Assembly (NCBI GenBank): GCA_003151975.1
Contig: PLZD01000059.1
Coordinates: 59,099-94,568, forward strand
Length of the DNA: 35,470 bases
Reading direction: 5' to 3'
Source: Elusimicrobiota bacterium
GTDB lineage: Bacteria > Elusimicrobiota > Elusimicrobia > UBA1565 > UBA9628
The position numbers and the translations under genes were made by a program. Shown piece after piece: positions 23,636-31,033 of this stretch. Within the stretch, counting starts at the first letter, position 1, and each line of letters starts with the position of its first letter. The notes beneath the pieces are model-generated. The model had not been told where the DNA came from. It did no database searches and worked only from the letters and a program-made list of their open reading frames with translations.

Positions 23636-25612
23636 TCAGGCCGAGGCGGCCGTGAGCACCCGCACGGGCAGGACCATCGTGTTGAGCCCGGAGAACTGGA
23701 GGCGGCGCTGCAGCTGGTAGGCGGTCTCGTTGTGGAGCAAGCGCTGGAACCAGCGCTCTTGTTGGAAGACGAGCTTGCCGGCGAAGACGATGGAGCGCGG
23801 AAATTCGTGGCTGACCTCGAGGCAGAGCCGCTCCGCCTCGTCGAGGACCTCGGTGCTGACCGTCGTGCGGTAGTCGGCCGCCAGGCCCCAGCGGTGGGCG
23901 AGCTCGACGTAGCGCTGCAGCGACTTCTCGGTGGTCTCGCGCACTTCTTCGACGGCTTCGACGCCCTTGAAGGTCGCGGAATCTATCGTGCCGACGGAGA
24001 CGAAGATGAAGTTCTTGTAGTAATTAGGGAAGAGGCGCTGAATCGCCAGCAGCGAGTGCACGCCCAGGCCGCCGTAGCCGCCGACGAGCAGCACCGCGGT
24101 CGGCGCTTTGGGATCCAAGGGAGGCGCGGAGGCCGGCGATTCCGTGGGAAGCGCGGTCATAATCTCGTCGAGGCGCGAAAGGTTCCGTTTGACCCAGCCG
24201 TAGTGGCGCTTGATGAGCCCGCAGACGCCGATGAGGCACGCCGTCAGCGCGAGCGTGACCCAGCCGCCCTCCGTGAACTTCTCGAAGATGCTGACCATGA
24301 GGATCGAGAAGCACAGGCACCAGCCGGTGATGTGGACGCTGATCTTCTTCTTCCAGTCCGCGTGCTCGCGGCGGCCGGTGTACCAGAACTTGATCATCGA
24401 AGTTTCGGTCAGGCAGAAGGTTATGAAGACGTTGATCGAGTACATCAGCACGAGCGTCGTCGTGTCGCCGCGCGTGTAGGACAAGGTCAGCAAAGAGGCG
24501 GCCGACATCAGCAGGACGCCGTCCTGCATGGTGAGGCGGTCGGAGAGCGTCGCGTAGCGGTGCGGCAGCCACGAGTCGTGCGCCATGTTGGCCATCACGC
24601 GCGGGCCGTCGATGAAGCCGGCCTGAGCCGCGACGAAGAGCAAGGCCGCTTCCGAAAACAGCGTTATGATAGTAAAGACATGCGCGCGGTGGTGCCCTGT
24701 CCAGTGGATCGAGTCCATGAAGCTGTCGGTCAGGACCGCGTTCATCGTGCGGCCCTCGACGGGCGCGGCATGCACGAGCAGGTAGCCCAAGGTGATGCCG
24801 CCGGCGGTGAGAGCCAGCGAGACGGCCATGTAGATCATCGTGCGCTTGCCGGTCTCGACCTTGGGCTCGCGCATGATGGAAAGCCCGTTGGAGACGGCCT
24901 CGATGCCGGTATAGGTGCCGGCGCCCATGGAATACGCTCTCAAGAAAAGAGCCGCGATGCCCATGAAGCCCATCGTCGTCATGTCGAGCTGGAAGCCGTG
25001 ATGGACCTCGTGAGCGACGGCGGGGAGCTCGCCGAGCTTGAGGAAGACCGTCCCGAAGATCAGGATCATGTGTGTGAGCACGAAGACCATGAAGATCGGC
25101 ATGAGCGCCGTGACCGACTCTTTGACGCCGCGCAGGTTCAGGCCGGTCAAGACGATGATGGCCGCGAACTCGACGGGGAGCTTGAAGTGCAGATAATGGA
25201 GCGGCAGAAAACTGAAGAACGCGTCGGCGCCGGCCGCGATCGACACGGAGATCGTCAGCACGTAGTCGATGAGCAGAGCGCAACCCGAGACGACGCCGGC
25301 ATTCGCCCCGAGCAGGCGGGATGATACGATGTAGCCGCCTCCTCCGAATGGGAAGTGCTCGATAACGCGCGAGTAGGCGTACGAGATGATGAAGACCGTG
25401 CCGGCCACGGCCATGGCGAGCAGGACCGCCATCCAGTGGTGCGTGCCGAGCATCTTGAAGGATTCCTCGGGGCCGTAGCAGGAGGAGGAGAGGCCGTCGG
25501 CGCCTAGGCCTACCCAGGCCAGAAAGGCGATCAGCGCCATGCGGTGATGGACCTGCGGGTCCTCGATGTCGCGGGGCGCGCCGAAAAGCAGAACTTTCAG
25601 TTTTTCGAGCAT
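23636..25612 (-). CDS. KimA-like potassium transporter (APC superfamily), copy 1
   Basis: Probable proton-coupled K+ importer of the inner membrane, 658 residues. It has 12 or so membrane helices with the APC landmarks EHFPFGGGGYIVSSRLLG, GCALLIDYVLTISVSIAAG and a YTGIEAVSNG segment. A soluble C-terminal domain of about 170 residues follows, ending in LLHNETAYQLQRRLQF, the counterpart of the ILHN segment at the end of Bacillus subtilis KimA. In KimA this domain is the c-di-AMP receptor; whether this protein binds c-di-AMP is not known. A second copy is encoded at 27228-29195. There is no ribosome site before the ATG; TATAAT at 25631-25636 leaves a leader of about a dozen bases, too short for a ydaO-type riboswitch. 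It heads an operon with the spermidine-synthase-like fusion. Confidence 0.82.
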   Translation of the reverse strand: MLEKLKVLLFGAPRDIEDPQVHHRMALIAFLAWVGLGADGLSSSCYGPEESFKMLGTHHWMAVLLAMAVAGTVFIISYAYSRVIEHFPFGGGGYIVSSRLLGANAGVVSGCALLIDYVLTISVSIAAGADAFFSFLPLHYLHFKLPVEFAAIIVLTGLNLRGVKESVTALMPIFMVFVLTHMILIFGTVFLKLGELPAVAHEVHHGFQLDMTTMGFMGIAALFLRAYSMGAGTYTGIEAVSNGLSIMREPKVETGKRTMIYMAVSLALTAGGITLGYLLVHAAPVEGRTMNAVLTDSFMDSIHWTGHHRAHVFTIITLFSEAALLFVAAQAGFIDGPRVMANMAHDSWLPHRYATLSDRLTMQDGVLLMSAASLLTLSYTRGDTTTLVLMYSINVFITFCLTETSMIKFWYTGRREHADWKKKISVHITGWCLCFSILMVSIFEKFTEGGWVTLALTACLIGVCGLIKRHYGWVKRNLSRLDEIMTALPTESPASAPPLDPKAPTAVLLVGGYGGLGVHSLLAIQRLFPNYYKNFIFVSVGTIDSATFKGVEAVEEVRETTEKSLQRYVELAHRWGLAADYRTTVSTEVLDEAERLCLEVSHEFPRSIVFAGKLVFQQERWFQRLLHNETAYQLQRRLQFSGLNTMVLPVRVLTAASA

Positions 25613-25630
25613 CAGGTGAGAACGGGTCTG

Positions 25631-25639
25631 ATTATATCA
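25631..25639 (-). promoter_or_regulatory. -10 element of kimA copy 1
   Basis: On the minus strand TGA-TATAAT, an extended -10 with perfect hexamer (25631-25636), followed about 18 bases later by the ATG at 25612. The -35 position falls inside the 11-bp repeat element at 25653-25669, so the same regulator could act on both directions. Confidence 0.55.
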
Positions 25640-25652
25640 CATCGCCCGGGCG

Positions 25653-25686
25653 TTAACGGCTTTTTAACGGTTAGATAAGCTATATT
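25653..25686 (+). promoter_or_regulatory. 11-bp direct-repeat operator and promoter before ptsN copy 1 (site A)
   Basis: TTAACG at 25653-25658 and again at 25664-25669, exactly 11 bp apart, then 11 bases, then the -10 hexamer TATATT (25681-25686). There is no -35 hexamer at the usual place; the second repeat takes its role, as at PhoB- or KdpE-activated promoters. The same spacing occurs at three other promoters in the window. Confidence 0.75.
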
Positions 25687-25694
25687 TGGAAACG

Positions 25695-26150
25695 ATGACG
25701 TTGTCAGACCTGCTTTCGCCCTCTTCCGTCCGCGTTCCGCTCGAAGCCGTCGACCGAGAAACCGCTATTTCCTTATTAGTGGAAGCGTTGGCTCTGCCCG
25801 GGGCGCCGGACGACCTCGCTCAACTCAAGGACGCCATCTTGGCGCGCGAGCAGGCGGGCTCGACGGGCATCGGCAACGGGGTCGCGATCCCGCACGCGCG
25901 CTCGCGCTGGGCCGCCAAGCCTCTGCTCGCGGTGGGGCGGCTGGCCAAGCCGATCGATTTCTCGGCCGCCGACGCCAAACCCGTGTCCTTGGTCTTCCTG
26001 CTGGCCGTGCCCGAGACCGACCCCAAGTCGCACTTGAAGGTTCTCGCCGCGCTCAGCCGCCTGGCCTCCGACGCGAAGCTCCTGAAGGCGCTCAACAAGA
26101 CGCGCGCGCCGGAAGAACTCGTCGCCTTGATCGCCGGCGTCGCTCTTTAG
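25695..26150 (+). CDS. EIIA-Ntr-like PTS protein (PtsN family), copy 1
   Basis: Phosphocarrier-type regulatory protein of 151 residues, the standard length of PtsN. His67 in GVAIPHARS is the expected phosphorylation site, preceded by the family's REQAGSTGIGNG segment and followed by VSLVFLLAVPE and a C-terminal helix pair. Proteobacterial EIIA-Ntr controls K+ uptake through TrkA and KdpD; its position divergent from a KimA-like transporter suggests a similar job here (inference). No EI, HPr or sugar EII gene is in the window. The ATG at 25695 is 8 bases from the -10 hexamer, so the message is probably leaderless; an in-frame TTG at 25686 would overlap the promoter. The stop shares three bases with the stop of the convergent antiporter gene. 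Confidence 0.88.
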   Translation: MTLSDLLSPSSVRVPLEAVDRETAISLLVEALALPGAPDDLAQLKDAILAREQAGSTGIGNGVAIPHARSRWAAKPLLAVGRLAKPIDFSAADAKPVSLVFLLAVPETDPKSHLKVLAALSRLASDAKLLKALNKTRAPEELVALIAGVAL

Positions 26151-27238
26151 AGCGTCGAGCCCTGCACGATCAGCGAGAACGATCCCACCACGTAGGTCAA
26201 GGCGAGTATGAGTCCCTTGTCCGGTCCCTCGGGCAAGGTCAGCGCCAGCGCCAGCGGGATCGCCCCGCGCAGGCCGCCCCAAGTCAGCGCGCGAAACGTG
26301 CCCGGCAGGTAATCGCGCCAGGGGCGCAGGGCCCCCATCGGGAGCGCGACGGCCAGCGCCCGCCCGGCCAGCACGACCGGCACCGCGAGGAGGCCCGCGC
26401 CCAAGGCCGCCGGAGTCCATGGAATGGCGAGGACCTCGATGCCAAGGAGCGCGAAGATCACCGCGTTGAGGACGCCGTCGATTTCAATCCAGGCCGCCTT
26501 GAGCCGGATGCTGCGGTTGCCTATGCGGATGCCCGCGAGGATCACCGCTAAAATCCCCGAGACGCCCAGCGCGTTGACGCTCGTGTACCCGAGGAACGCG
26601 AGGACCGCAGTCGCGGCGAGTTGGGCCGGCAAAGATTCGAGAAAATCGACGCAGCGCGCGGTGATCTCGCCCAAGATCAATCCAAGGATGAGTCCGCCAC
26701 TGGTCTGCGTCAGGAAAAGGAGGCTCGCGCGCGGAAGCGAGACGGCTTGGCCCTCGACGGCGCCCAAGATCGAGGCGAACATCACGACGGCCATGCCGTC
26801 GTTGAACAAAGACTCGGCGCCGACGGTGATCGCCAGCGCCCGGGGCACCTTCGCGCGGCGGAAGATCGCCAAGACCGCGACGGGATCGGTCGGCGAGATC
26901 AAAGCGCCGAATAAAAGGCAGGTGAGATACGGGAGCTTCAACGCCCAGTGCAGGCCGGCGCCGACGGCGAGCGTCGCGATCACGACGCCGGCGGTCGACA
27001 GGACCGCGATGAAGCCGCCTTCCTGCTTGAGGCCCGGCGGATCGACGTGCAGGGCTCCGGCGAACAACAGAAACGGGAGCAGACCGCGCATCAGGATCGC
27101 ATTGAAGTCGAGCCGCAATGCCCAGTCTTGCCGGCCGCAAGCCGCTAGGATCGCGGCGCAGAAGAGCCCGCCGATCGTCGCGGCGACGGTCGGGTGCAGG
27201 CTGTGCCAGGCTGAGAGCGTCTTTTCTTTAAATGACAC
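26147..27238 (-). CDS. CPA1-type cation:proton antiporter, short C-terminus
   Basis: Na+(K+)/H+ antiporter of the inner membrane, 363 residues. It has about 11 membrane segments, including GALISPTDPVAVL and AESLFNDGMAVVMF, which holds the Asn-Asp pair of CPA1 ion exchange, and the late WGGLRGAIPLALAL segment. The sequence stops right after SLIVQGSTL, in the last conserved helix, where relatives usually continue with a cytoplasmic tail; it lacks any such domain but keeps the transport core. It begins 11 bases inside the end of the KimA-like gene (copy 2) on the same strand, so K+ import and cation/H+ exchange are encoded together. Confidence 0.85.
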   Translation of the reverse strand: MSFKEKTLSAWHSLHPTVAATIGGLFCAAILAACGRQDWALRLDFNAILMRGLLPFLLFAGALHVDPPGLKQEGGFIAVLSTAGVVIATLAVGAGLHWALKLPYLTCLLFGALISPTDPVAVLAIFRRAKVPRALAITVGAESLFNDGMAVVMFASILGAVEGQAVSLPRASLLFLTQTSGGLILGLILGEITARCVDFLESLPAQLAATAVLAFLGYTSVNALGVSGILAVILAGIRIGNRSIRLKAAWIEIDGVLNAVIFALLGIEVLAIPWTPAALGAGLLAVPVVLAGRALAVALPMGALRPWRDYLPGTFRALTWGGLRGAIPLALALTLPEGPDKGLILALTYVVGSFSLIVQGSTL

Positions 27239-29195
27239 GGATGGGCAGGATGATGCTCTGCAGGCCCTGGAATTGCAGCGAGCGTTGGATGGCGTAGGCC
27301 GTCTCGTTGTGCAGGATGAGATGGTAGAGCTTCTCTTCCGCGAAGATGAGCTTGCCCGTAAAGAAGATGGCGCGGGGGAAATCTTTAGGGATTTGTTTGC
27401 ACAGCGCGATGAGCTTGTCGACCCGCTCGGTGCCGATGTCCATGCGGCTCTCGGAGTGGAAGCCGTGGTGCCGCGTCCAATCGACGTATTTCTCGAGGTC
27501 CTGCTTGGTCTGCGCCTCGAGCCGCGCGATCTCGTGGACTCCCTTGAAATTGCCCGAGTCGACGATGCCCACCGAGACGAAGATGAAGTTCTTGAAGTAG
27601 TATGGAAATAGTTTTTGTATCGACAAGATCTGATGCAGGCCGAAGCCCGAGAAGCCTTCCACCATGACGACCGCGGTCGGTGCCTTGTGGTCGATGGGAG
27701 TCTTCGGGACCCGGTCCTCGCCGGGCACGCGGATGAAAGTGATCAGGCTGTCGAGCCGCTTGAAGCTGTTCTTGACCTTCTGGTAATGGCGATGGATCAG
27801 GAAGCAAAGCCCGACCGCCGCCGAGGTCAGCATCGCCGTGACCCAGCCGCCCTGCGTGAACTTCTCGTAAAGCGTCAAGGCGAGTATGCTCAGGCACATG
27901 AGCAGGCCCGTGCCGTGAATGGCGAGCTGGCTTTTCCAGCGCGGCGCCTTGTCGCGGTCGACGATCCAGTGCCGCGCCATGCCGAGTTCGGTCAGCGAGA
28001 AGGTGATGAAGACGTTGATCGAGTACATCACGACGATCGTGGAGACGTCTCCCTTCGTGTAAAGAAGTGCTGCGATCGCGGCCAGACCCATCACGTAGAC
28101 GCCGTTGTTCGTGACTAGACGGTCGGACAGCGTTGCGAAGCGGTGCGGCATCCACGAGTCGACCGCCATGTTGGCCAGAACTCGGGGTCCGTCGATGAAG
28201 CCCGTCTGCGCCGCGACGAACAGAAGTGCCGCCTCGGCGAAAAGCGTCGTCACGATGAGCGCGCGTCCGATGGCGAAGCCGCCCAAATGCCATGTCCCGA
28301 AAAGATTTTCGGTCAGCACCGCGTTGAGCGTCTTGTCCGGGACGGCGGAGACATGAGCCAGCAGATAGCTGAACAGGATGCCGCCCGACGTGAAGGCCAG
28401 CGAGAGAGCCATCAGCAGCATGGTCTTCTTTCCCGTTTGCACGCGCGGCTCGCGTAGGATCGTCACGCCGTTGGAAACGGCCTCGATGCCGGTGTAGGTG
28501 CCGCCGCCCATAGAATATGAGCGCAGTATGATGAAGGCCAGCGGCGCAAATCCCAGCGAGGAGACCGAGGTCCTGAAGTCGGTCGCCGCGCCGGTGAAGA
28601 GCGAGGGCATCGCCGTGAGGTTCGAGCCGACGGCGTAGAGGATCATGAAGGCGTGCGTCGCCGCGAAAAGCAGGAAGACGGGCACGATGAGCGTCACCGA
28701 CTCCTTGACGCCGCGCAAGTTGACGACGACCAGCAGCATGAGCAGGACGACTTCGGAGCAGAGCTTGTAGGGGATCATCCAATGCGGAAGAAACGACCAC
28801 AAAGCGTCGCAGCCGCAGGCGACCGAGACGGTGATGGTCAGGACGTAGTCGATGAGCAAGGCGCAGCCCGAGACCACGCCGGCCCTTTTTCCCAGAAGCT
28901 TGGTCGCGACAAGATAGCCGCCGCCGCCGCCCGGGAAGTGCTCGATCAAATTGGAATAGGCGATCGAAATGATGATGATCGTGATCGCGGTCAGGCCCGC
29001 CTCGACGATCGCCAGGTGCGTGTGCGCGCCGAGCGCGAGGAAGGACTCGTTGGGGCCGTAGCAGCAGGAGGAAAGTCCGTCGGCGCCCAGCCCGATCCAA
29101 GCGAGGAACGCCACCAGCGAGACCGTGTGGAAGATCTCGGGATCGGTCACGTCGCGCGGCGGGCCGAAAATGAGCTCTCTGATCTTGTCGAACAT
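27228..29195 (-). CDS. KimA-like potassium transporter (APC superfamily), copy 2
   Basis: 655-residue paralogue of the protein encoded at 23636-25612, co-linear over its whole length: LIFGPPRDVTDPE at the start, LGADGLSSCCYGPNESF, EHFPGGGGGYLVATKLLG, SGCALLIDYVLTITVSV, TYTGIEAVSNG, and a soluble tail ending LILHNETAYAIQRSLQF. A K+ import role is inferred from KimA. The extra Cys in SSCCYG and the CGCDALW segment distinguish it from copy 1. It is transcribed away from the repeat element at 29279-29334 and is followed by the overlapping antiporter gene. No ribosome site is seen before the ATG; TGC-TAGAGT (29260-29268, minus) may be its -10. Both KimA copies lie next to a PtsN-like gene on the divergent side. 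Confidence 0.82.
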   Translation of the reverse strand: MFDKIRELIFGPPRDVTDPEIFHTVSLVAFLAWIGLGADGLSSCCYGPNESFLALGAHTHLAIVEAGLTAITIIIISIAYSNLIEHFPGGGGGYLVATKLLGKRAGVVSGCALLIDYVLTITVSVACGCDALWSFLPHWMIPYKLCSEVVLLMLLVVVNLRGVKESVTLIVPVFLLFAATHAFMILYAVGSNLTAMPSLFTGAATDFRTSVSSLGFAPLAFIILRSYSMGGGTYTGIEAVSNGVTILREPRVQTGKKTMLLMALSLAFTSGGILFSYLLAHVSAVPDKTLNAVLTENLFGTWHLGGFAIGRALIVTTLFAEAALLFVAAQTGFIDGPRVLANMAVDSWMPHRFATLSDRLVTNNGVYVMGLAAIAALLYTKGDVSTIVVMYSINVFITFSLTELGMARHWIVDRDKAPRWKSQLAIHGTGLLMCLSILALTLYEKFTQGGWVTAMLTSAAVGLCFLIHRHYQKVKNSFKRLDSLITFIRVPGEDRVPKTPIDHKAPTAVVMVEGFSGFGLHQILSIQKLFPYYFKNFIFVSVGIVDSGNFKGVHEIARLEAQTKQDLEKYVDWTRHHGFHSESRMDIGTERVDKLIALCKQIPKDFPRAIFFTGKLIFAEEKLYHLILHNETAYAIQRSLQFQGLQSIILPIRVI

Positions 29196-29278
29196 TTTTC
29201 ACGGATGGCGGCCCGACCATCCCAAAAGACCTTCGGAGTTCTCTCTCCGAACCCGGCATACTCTAGCAGTTTCGCGCG

Positions 29279-29334
29279 ACAACGGCGTGTTAACGCCCGG
29301 CCAATGGCATCTTAACGATGAGGCGGGGTATCCT
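29279..29334 (+). promoter_or_regulatory. Four-copy 11-bp direct-repeat operator and promoter before small ORF/corA (site C)
   Basis: Hexamers ACAACG (29279), TTAACG (29290), CCAATG (29301) and TTAACG (29312) begin exactly 11 bp apart. The last ends at 29317; after 11 bases comes the -10 hexamer TATCCT (29329-29334). No separate -35 is visible. It lies between divergent kimA copy 2 and the small ORF. Confidence 0.75.
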
Positions 29335-29339
29335 GAACG

Positions 29340-29355
29340 CGGGCTCGATAGCCCG
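29340..29355 (+). other. Leader hairpin before small ORF/corA
   Basis: CGGGCT-CGAT-AGCCCG, a 6-bp perfect stem with a 4-base loop. It starts about where transcription from the TATCCT box should begin, so the 5' end of the message would be a hairpin, just upstream of the ribosome site (GGAG, 29355-29358). Confidence 0.4.
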
Positions 29356-29365
29356 GAGCTGGAAC

Positions 29366-29536
29366 ATGAAAGAGAACCTTTACGCCGAATACGTCAAGCG
29401 CGCGAGATTTTGGGGCAAGAAGCTCATGTCATCCGACGACTTCTTCGCCTCCGTCAACGAAATGAAAGACCTTTGCGCCAAAGATCCGTTGGAAGGCGGT
29501 CTTACTGAGGAGGCCTGGGAGCTCATCCTCTCATAA
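29366..29536 (+). CDS. Small acidic/helical protein of unknown function
   Basis: 56-residue product, charged and helical (LYAEYVKRARFWGKK, then DDFFASVNEMKDLCAKD), without signal peptide or membrane segment. GGAG lies 7 bases before the ATG. A longer reading from ATG 29318 would begin upstream of the predicted -10 hexamer and is rejected. It is the first gene behind the repeat-controlled promoter and 7 bases ahead of corA, so it is presumably co-regulated with Mg2+/K+ transport. No family recognised. Confidence 0.6.
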   Translation: MKENLYAEYVKRARFWGKKLMSSDDFFASVNEMKDLCAKDPLEGGLTEEAWELILS

Positions 29537-29543
29537 AGCTTCC

Positions 29544-30503
29544 ATGAACCAGACCGTCGAGTTCGACTTCGCCGCGCGGCAATGCCGCGCGATCTCATCC
29601 GAGGAGGCCGCGGCCTCGCTTAAGGCGGGGCGCTCCTGCTGGGTGGACATCGACTCCACCGACCGGGAAGCCGCGGCGCGAGTGCTGGGCGCGCTGGGGA
29701 TCGATCCGATGGCCGTCGAGAGCGCGCTGTCGCCTGACGCGGGCGGGCGGCTGGTCAATCACGCCGACTGCGCGCACATCGAGACAACCTCGGTGACCGC
29801 GGACCGCGAGGGACTGCGCTTCGGGCGCCTCGATCTGATCCTCGGCAAGGATCTCCTCGTCACGATCCACCGCGGTCCCTCCGGCGAGATCGCGCACGTG
29901 CTCGCGCATTACGAGCGCGACTTCCGGAACTTCGCGAAGTCGATGGGCTTCATGCTTTACGAGATCTTCGAGCCGCTGTCGGAAGGCTACCGGCGCGCCA
30001 TCCGCGTCGCGGAAGCCGACGTCGAGGAATTTCAGGCCCGCATCTACGGCGAGGTCGACGACGCGGTGTTCAACCACGTGGCCGAGACCAACCGCGAGCT
30101 CTTGGCCCTGCGCACGGCCTTGGTCTCCGTGCGCGACGTCCTGCACAAGCTGGTCACCCGCCGCTCGCACTTCGTCAGCGAGACGACCGTGCCCTTTTTG
30201 GAGAGCATCGGAGGCGCGCTCGACCGCATGAATGAGGACCTCGCCATCGCGCGCGGCACGCTGTCCGAAAGCCTGGACCTTTATATGAGCCTCGTCAGCC
30301 ATCGCACCAACCGCGTCGTGACGCGTCTGACCGCGGTCAACATGATCTTCCTGCCGCTGACCTTTCTCTGCGGCGTGTACGGCATGAACTTCCGCGCGAT
30401 GCCCGAGATTCAGTGGAAGTACGGCTATCTCTGCTGGTGGATCGTGGCGCTCGGCCTGACTTCGGCGCTGATTTTATTCATGAGGAGAAAAAAATGGCTT
30501 TGA
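29544..30503 (+). CDS. corA: CorA-family divalent cation channel
   Basis: Mg2+ (or Co2+/Ni2+) uptake channel of the inner membrane, 319 residues, normal length. A soluble N-terminal alpha/beta domain is followed by the long stalk helix (about 150-250) and two C-terminal membrane helices. The defining YGMNF motif lies between them (near residue 283), preceded by TAVNMIFLPLTFLCGVYG. The stalk ends in a lysine/arginine-rich cytoplasmic tail (MRRKKWL). No good ribosome site is seen; the ATG lies 7 bases after the small ORF stop and is probably coupled. Together with the neighbouring K+ genes it belongs to the repeat-controlled ion island. ZntB, which exports Zn2+, shares the fold; GMN does not separate the two completely. 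Confidence 0.88.
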   Translation: MNQTVEFDFAARQCRAISSEEAAASLKAGRSCWVDIDSTDREAAARVLGALGIDPMAVESALSPDAGGRLVNHADCAHIETTSVTADREGLRFGRLDLILGKDLLVTIHRGPSGEIAHVLAHYERDFRNFAKSMGFMLYEIFEPLSEGYRRAIRVAEADVEEFQARIYGEVDDAVFNHVAETNRELLALRTALVSVRDVLHKLVTRRSHFVSETTVPFLESIGGALDRMNEDLAIARGTLSESLDLYMSLVSHRTNRVVTRLTAVNMIFLPLTFLCGVYGMNFRAMPEIQWKYGYLCWWIVALGLTSALILFMRRKKWL

Positions 30504-30515
30504 TGTGGTCCTCTG

Positions 30516-30571
30516 CTAACGCCCCGACAACGCGTCGACAATGGTTTTCCAACGCAGTGCCCGGTTATCCT
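30516..30571 (+). promoter_or_regulatory. Four-copy 11-bp direct-repeat operator and promoter before ptsN copy 2 (site B)
   Basis: CTAACG (30516), ACAACG (30527), ACAATG (30538) and CCAACG (30549) begin exactly 11 bp apart; after 11 further bases comes the -10 hexamer TATCCT (30566-30571), and the ATG follows 6 bases later. Although only the first copy resembles TTAACG closely, phase and distance to the -10 are identical to sites A, C and D. Confidence 0.7.
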
Positions 30572-30577
30572 GCCTCC

Positions 30578-31027
30578 ATGAGGATCTCGGACATCTTGCT
30601 CCCGCGGGCCGTGGTGGTTCCGCTTTCCGCTGATAGCCGCGAAGAGGCGATCCGCCAGCTGGCGCGCGCGCTGCCCTTGCCATCTGATGGGCAGCAAGAA
30701 GTCGAGCTGTCGGCCTTGGCGCGCGAGCGGGCGGGCTCGACCGGCATCGGCGAAGGCCTGGCTTTGCCTCACGGCTCCTGCCGGAAGCTCACGTCCCCGA
30801 TGTTGGCGTTCGGACGAATGTCCGCGCCGATCGATTTCTGCGCTCCGGACGGCATTCTTGTCGACTTGGTCTTCCTGCTCGCCGTTCCACAGGAAAAATT
30901 CTATTGCCATCTTTATCCCCTGTCGATGCTCAGCCAGCTTCCCGCGTGCACCGAGCTGTTGGACCAGCTGCGTTCGGCCGAGTCGGCGGCGGAGATGTTC
31001 CAGTTGGTAGCCGCTTTACCGATATGA
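30578..31027 (+). CDS. EIIA-Ntr-like PTS protein (PtsN family), copy 2
   Basis: 149-residue paralogue of the protein encoded at 25695-26150. The phosphorylatable histidine is His65 in GLALPHGSC, with the same AGSTGIGEG lead-in and LVFLLAVPQ strand. Cysteines in the second half (CHLYPL, ACTELL) are not in copy 1. The ATG was chosen because it is 6 bases from the -10 hexamer, which implies a leaderless message; longer in-frame readings start inside corA. It lies between corA and the porin-kdp operon, each with its own copy of the repeat element. By analogy with EIIA-Ntr control of KdpD/TrkA, a link to K+ uptake is inferred. Sugar transport is unlikely without other PTS genes. Confidence 0.86.
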   Translation: MRISDILLPRAVVVPLSADSREEAIRQLARALPLPSDGQQEVELSALARERAGSTGIGEGLALPHGSCRKLTSPMLAFGRMSAPIDFCAPDGILVDLVFLLAVPQEKFYCHLYPLSMLSQLPACTELLDQLRSAESAAEMFQLVAALPI

Positions 31028-31033
31028 AGGATG

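Noticed and set aside
23732-25324. 530-codon open frame on the plus strand opposite kimA copy 1
   Set aside because: Composition typical of antisense shadow (rich in Asp, Glu, Arg, His); it lies fully within a clear transporter gene.
25612-25695. ydaO-type c-di-AMP riboswitch before kimA copy 1
   Set aside because: The whole gap is 82 bases and the predicted leader only about a dozen; such riboswitches need well over 100 bases.
27385-29259. 624-codon minus-strand frame overlapping kimA copy 2 in another frame
   Set aside because: Arg/Asp-rich shadow; the other frame encodes a complete KimA-like protein.
29195-29366. Riboswitch (M-box or c-di-AMP) before corA or kimA copy 2
   Set aside because: After the promoter only about 25 bases of leader remain on the plus strand, with one small hairpin; the minus-strand leader has no recognisable riboswitch core.
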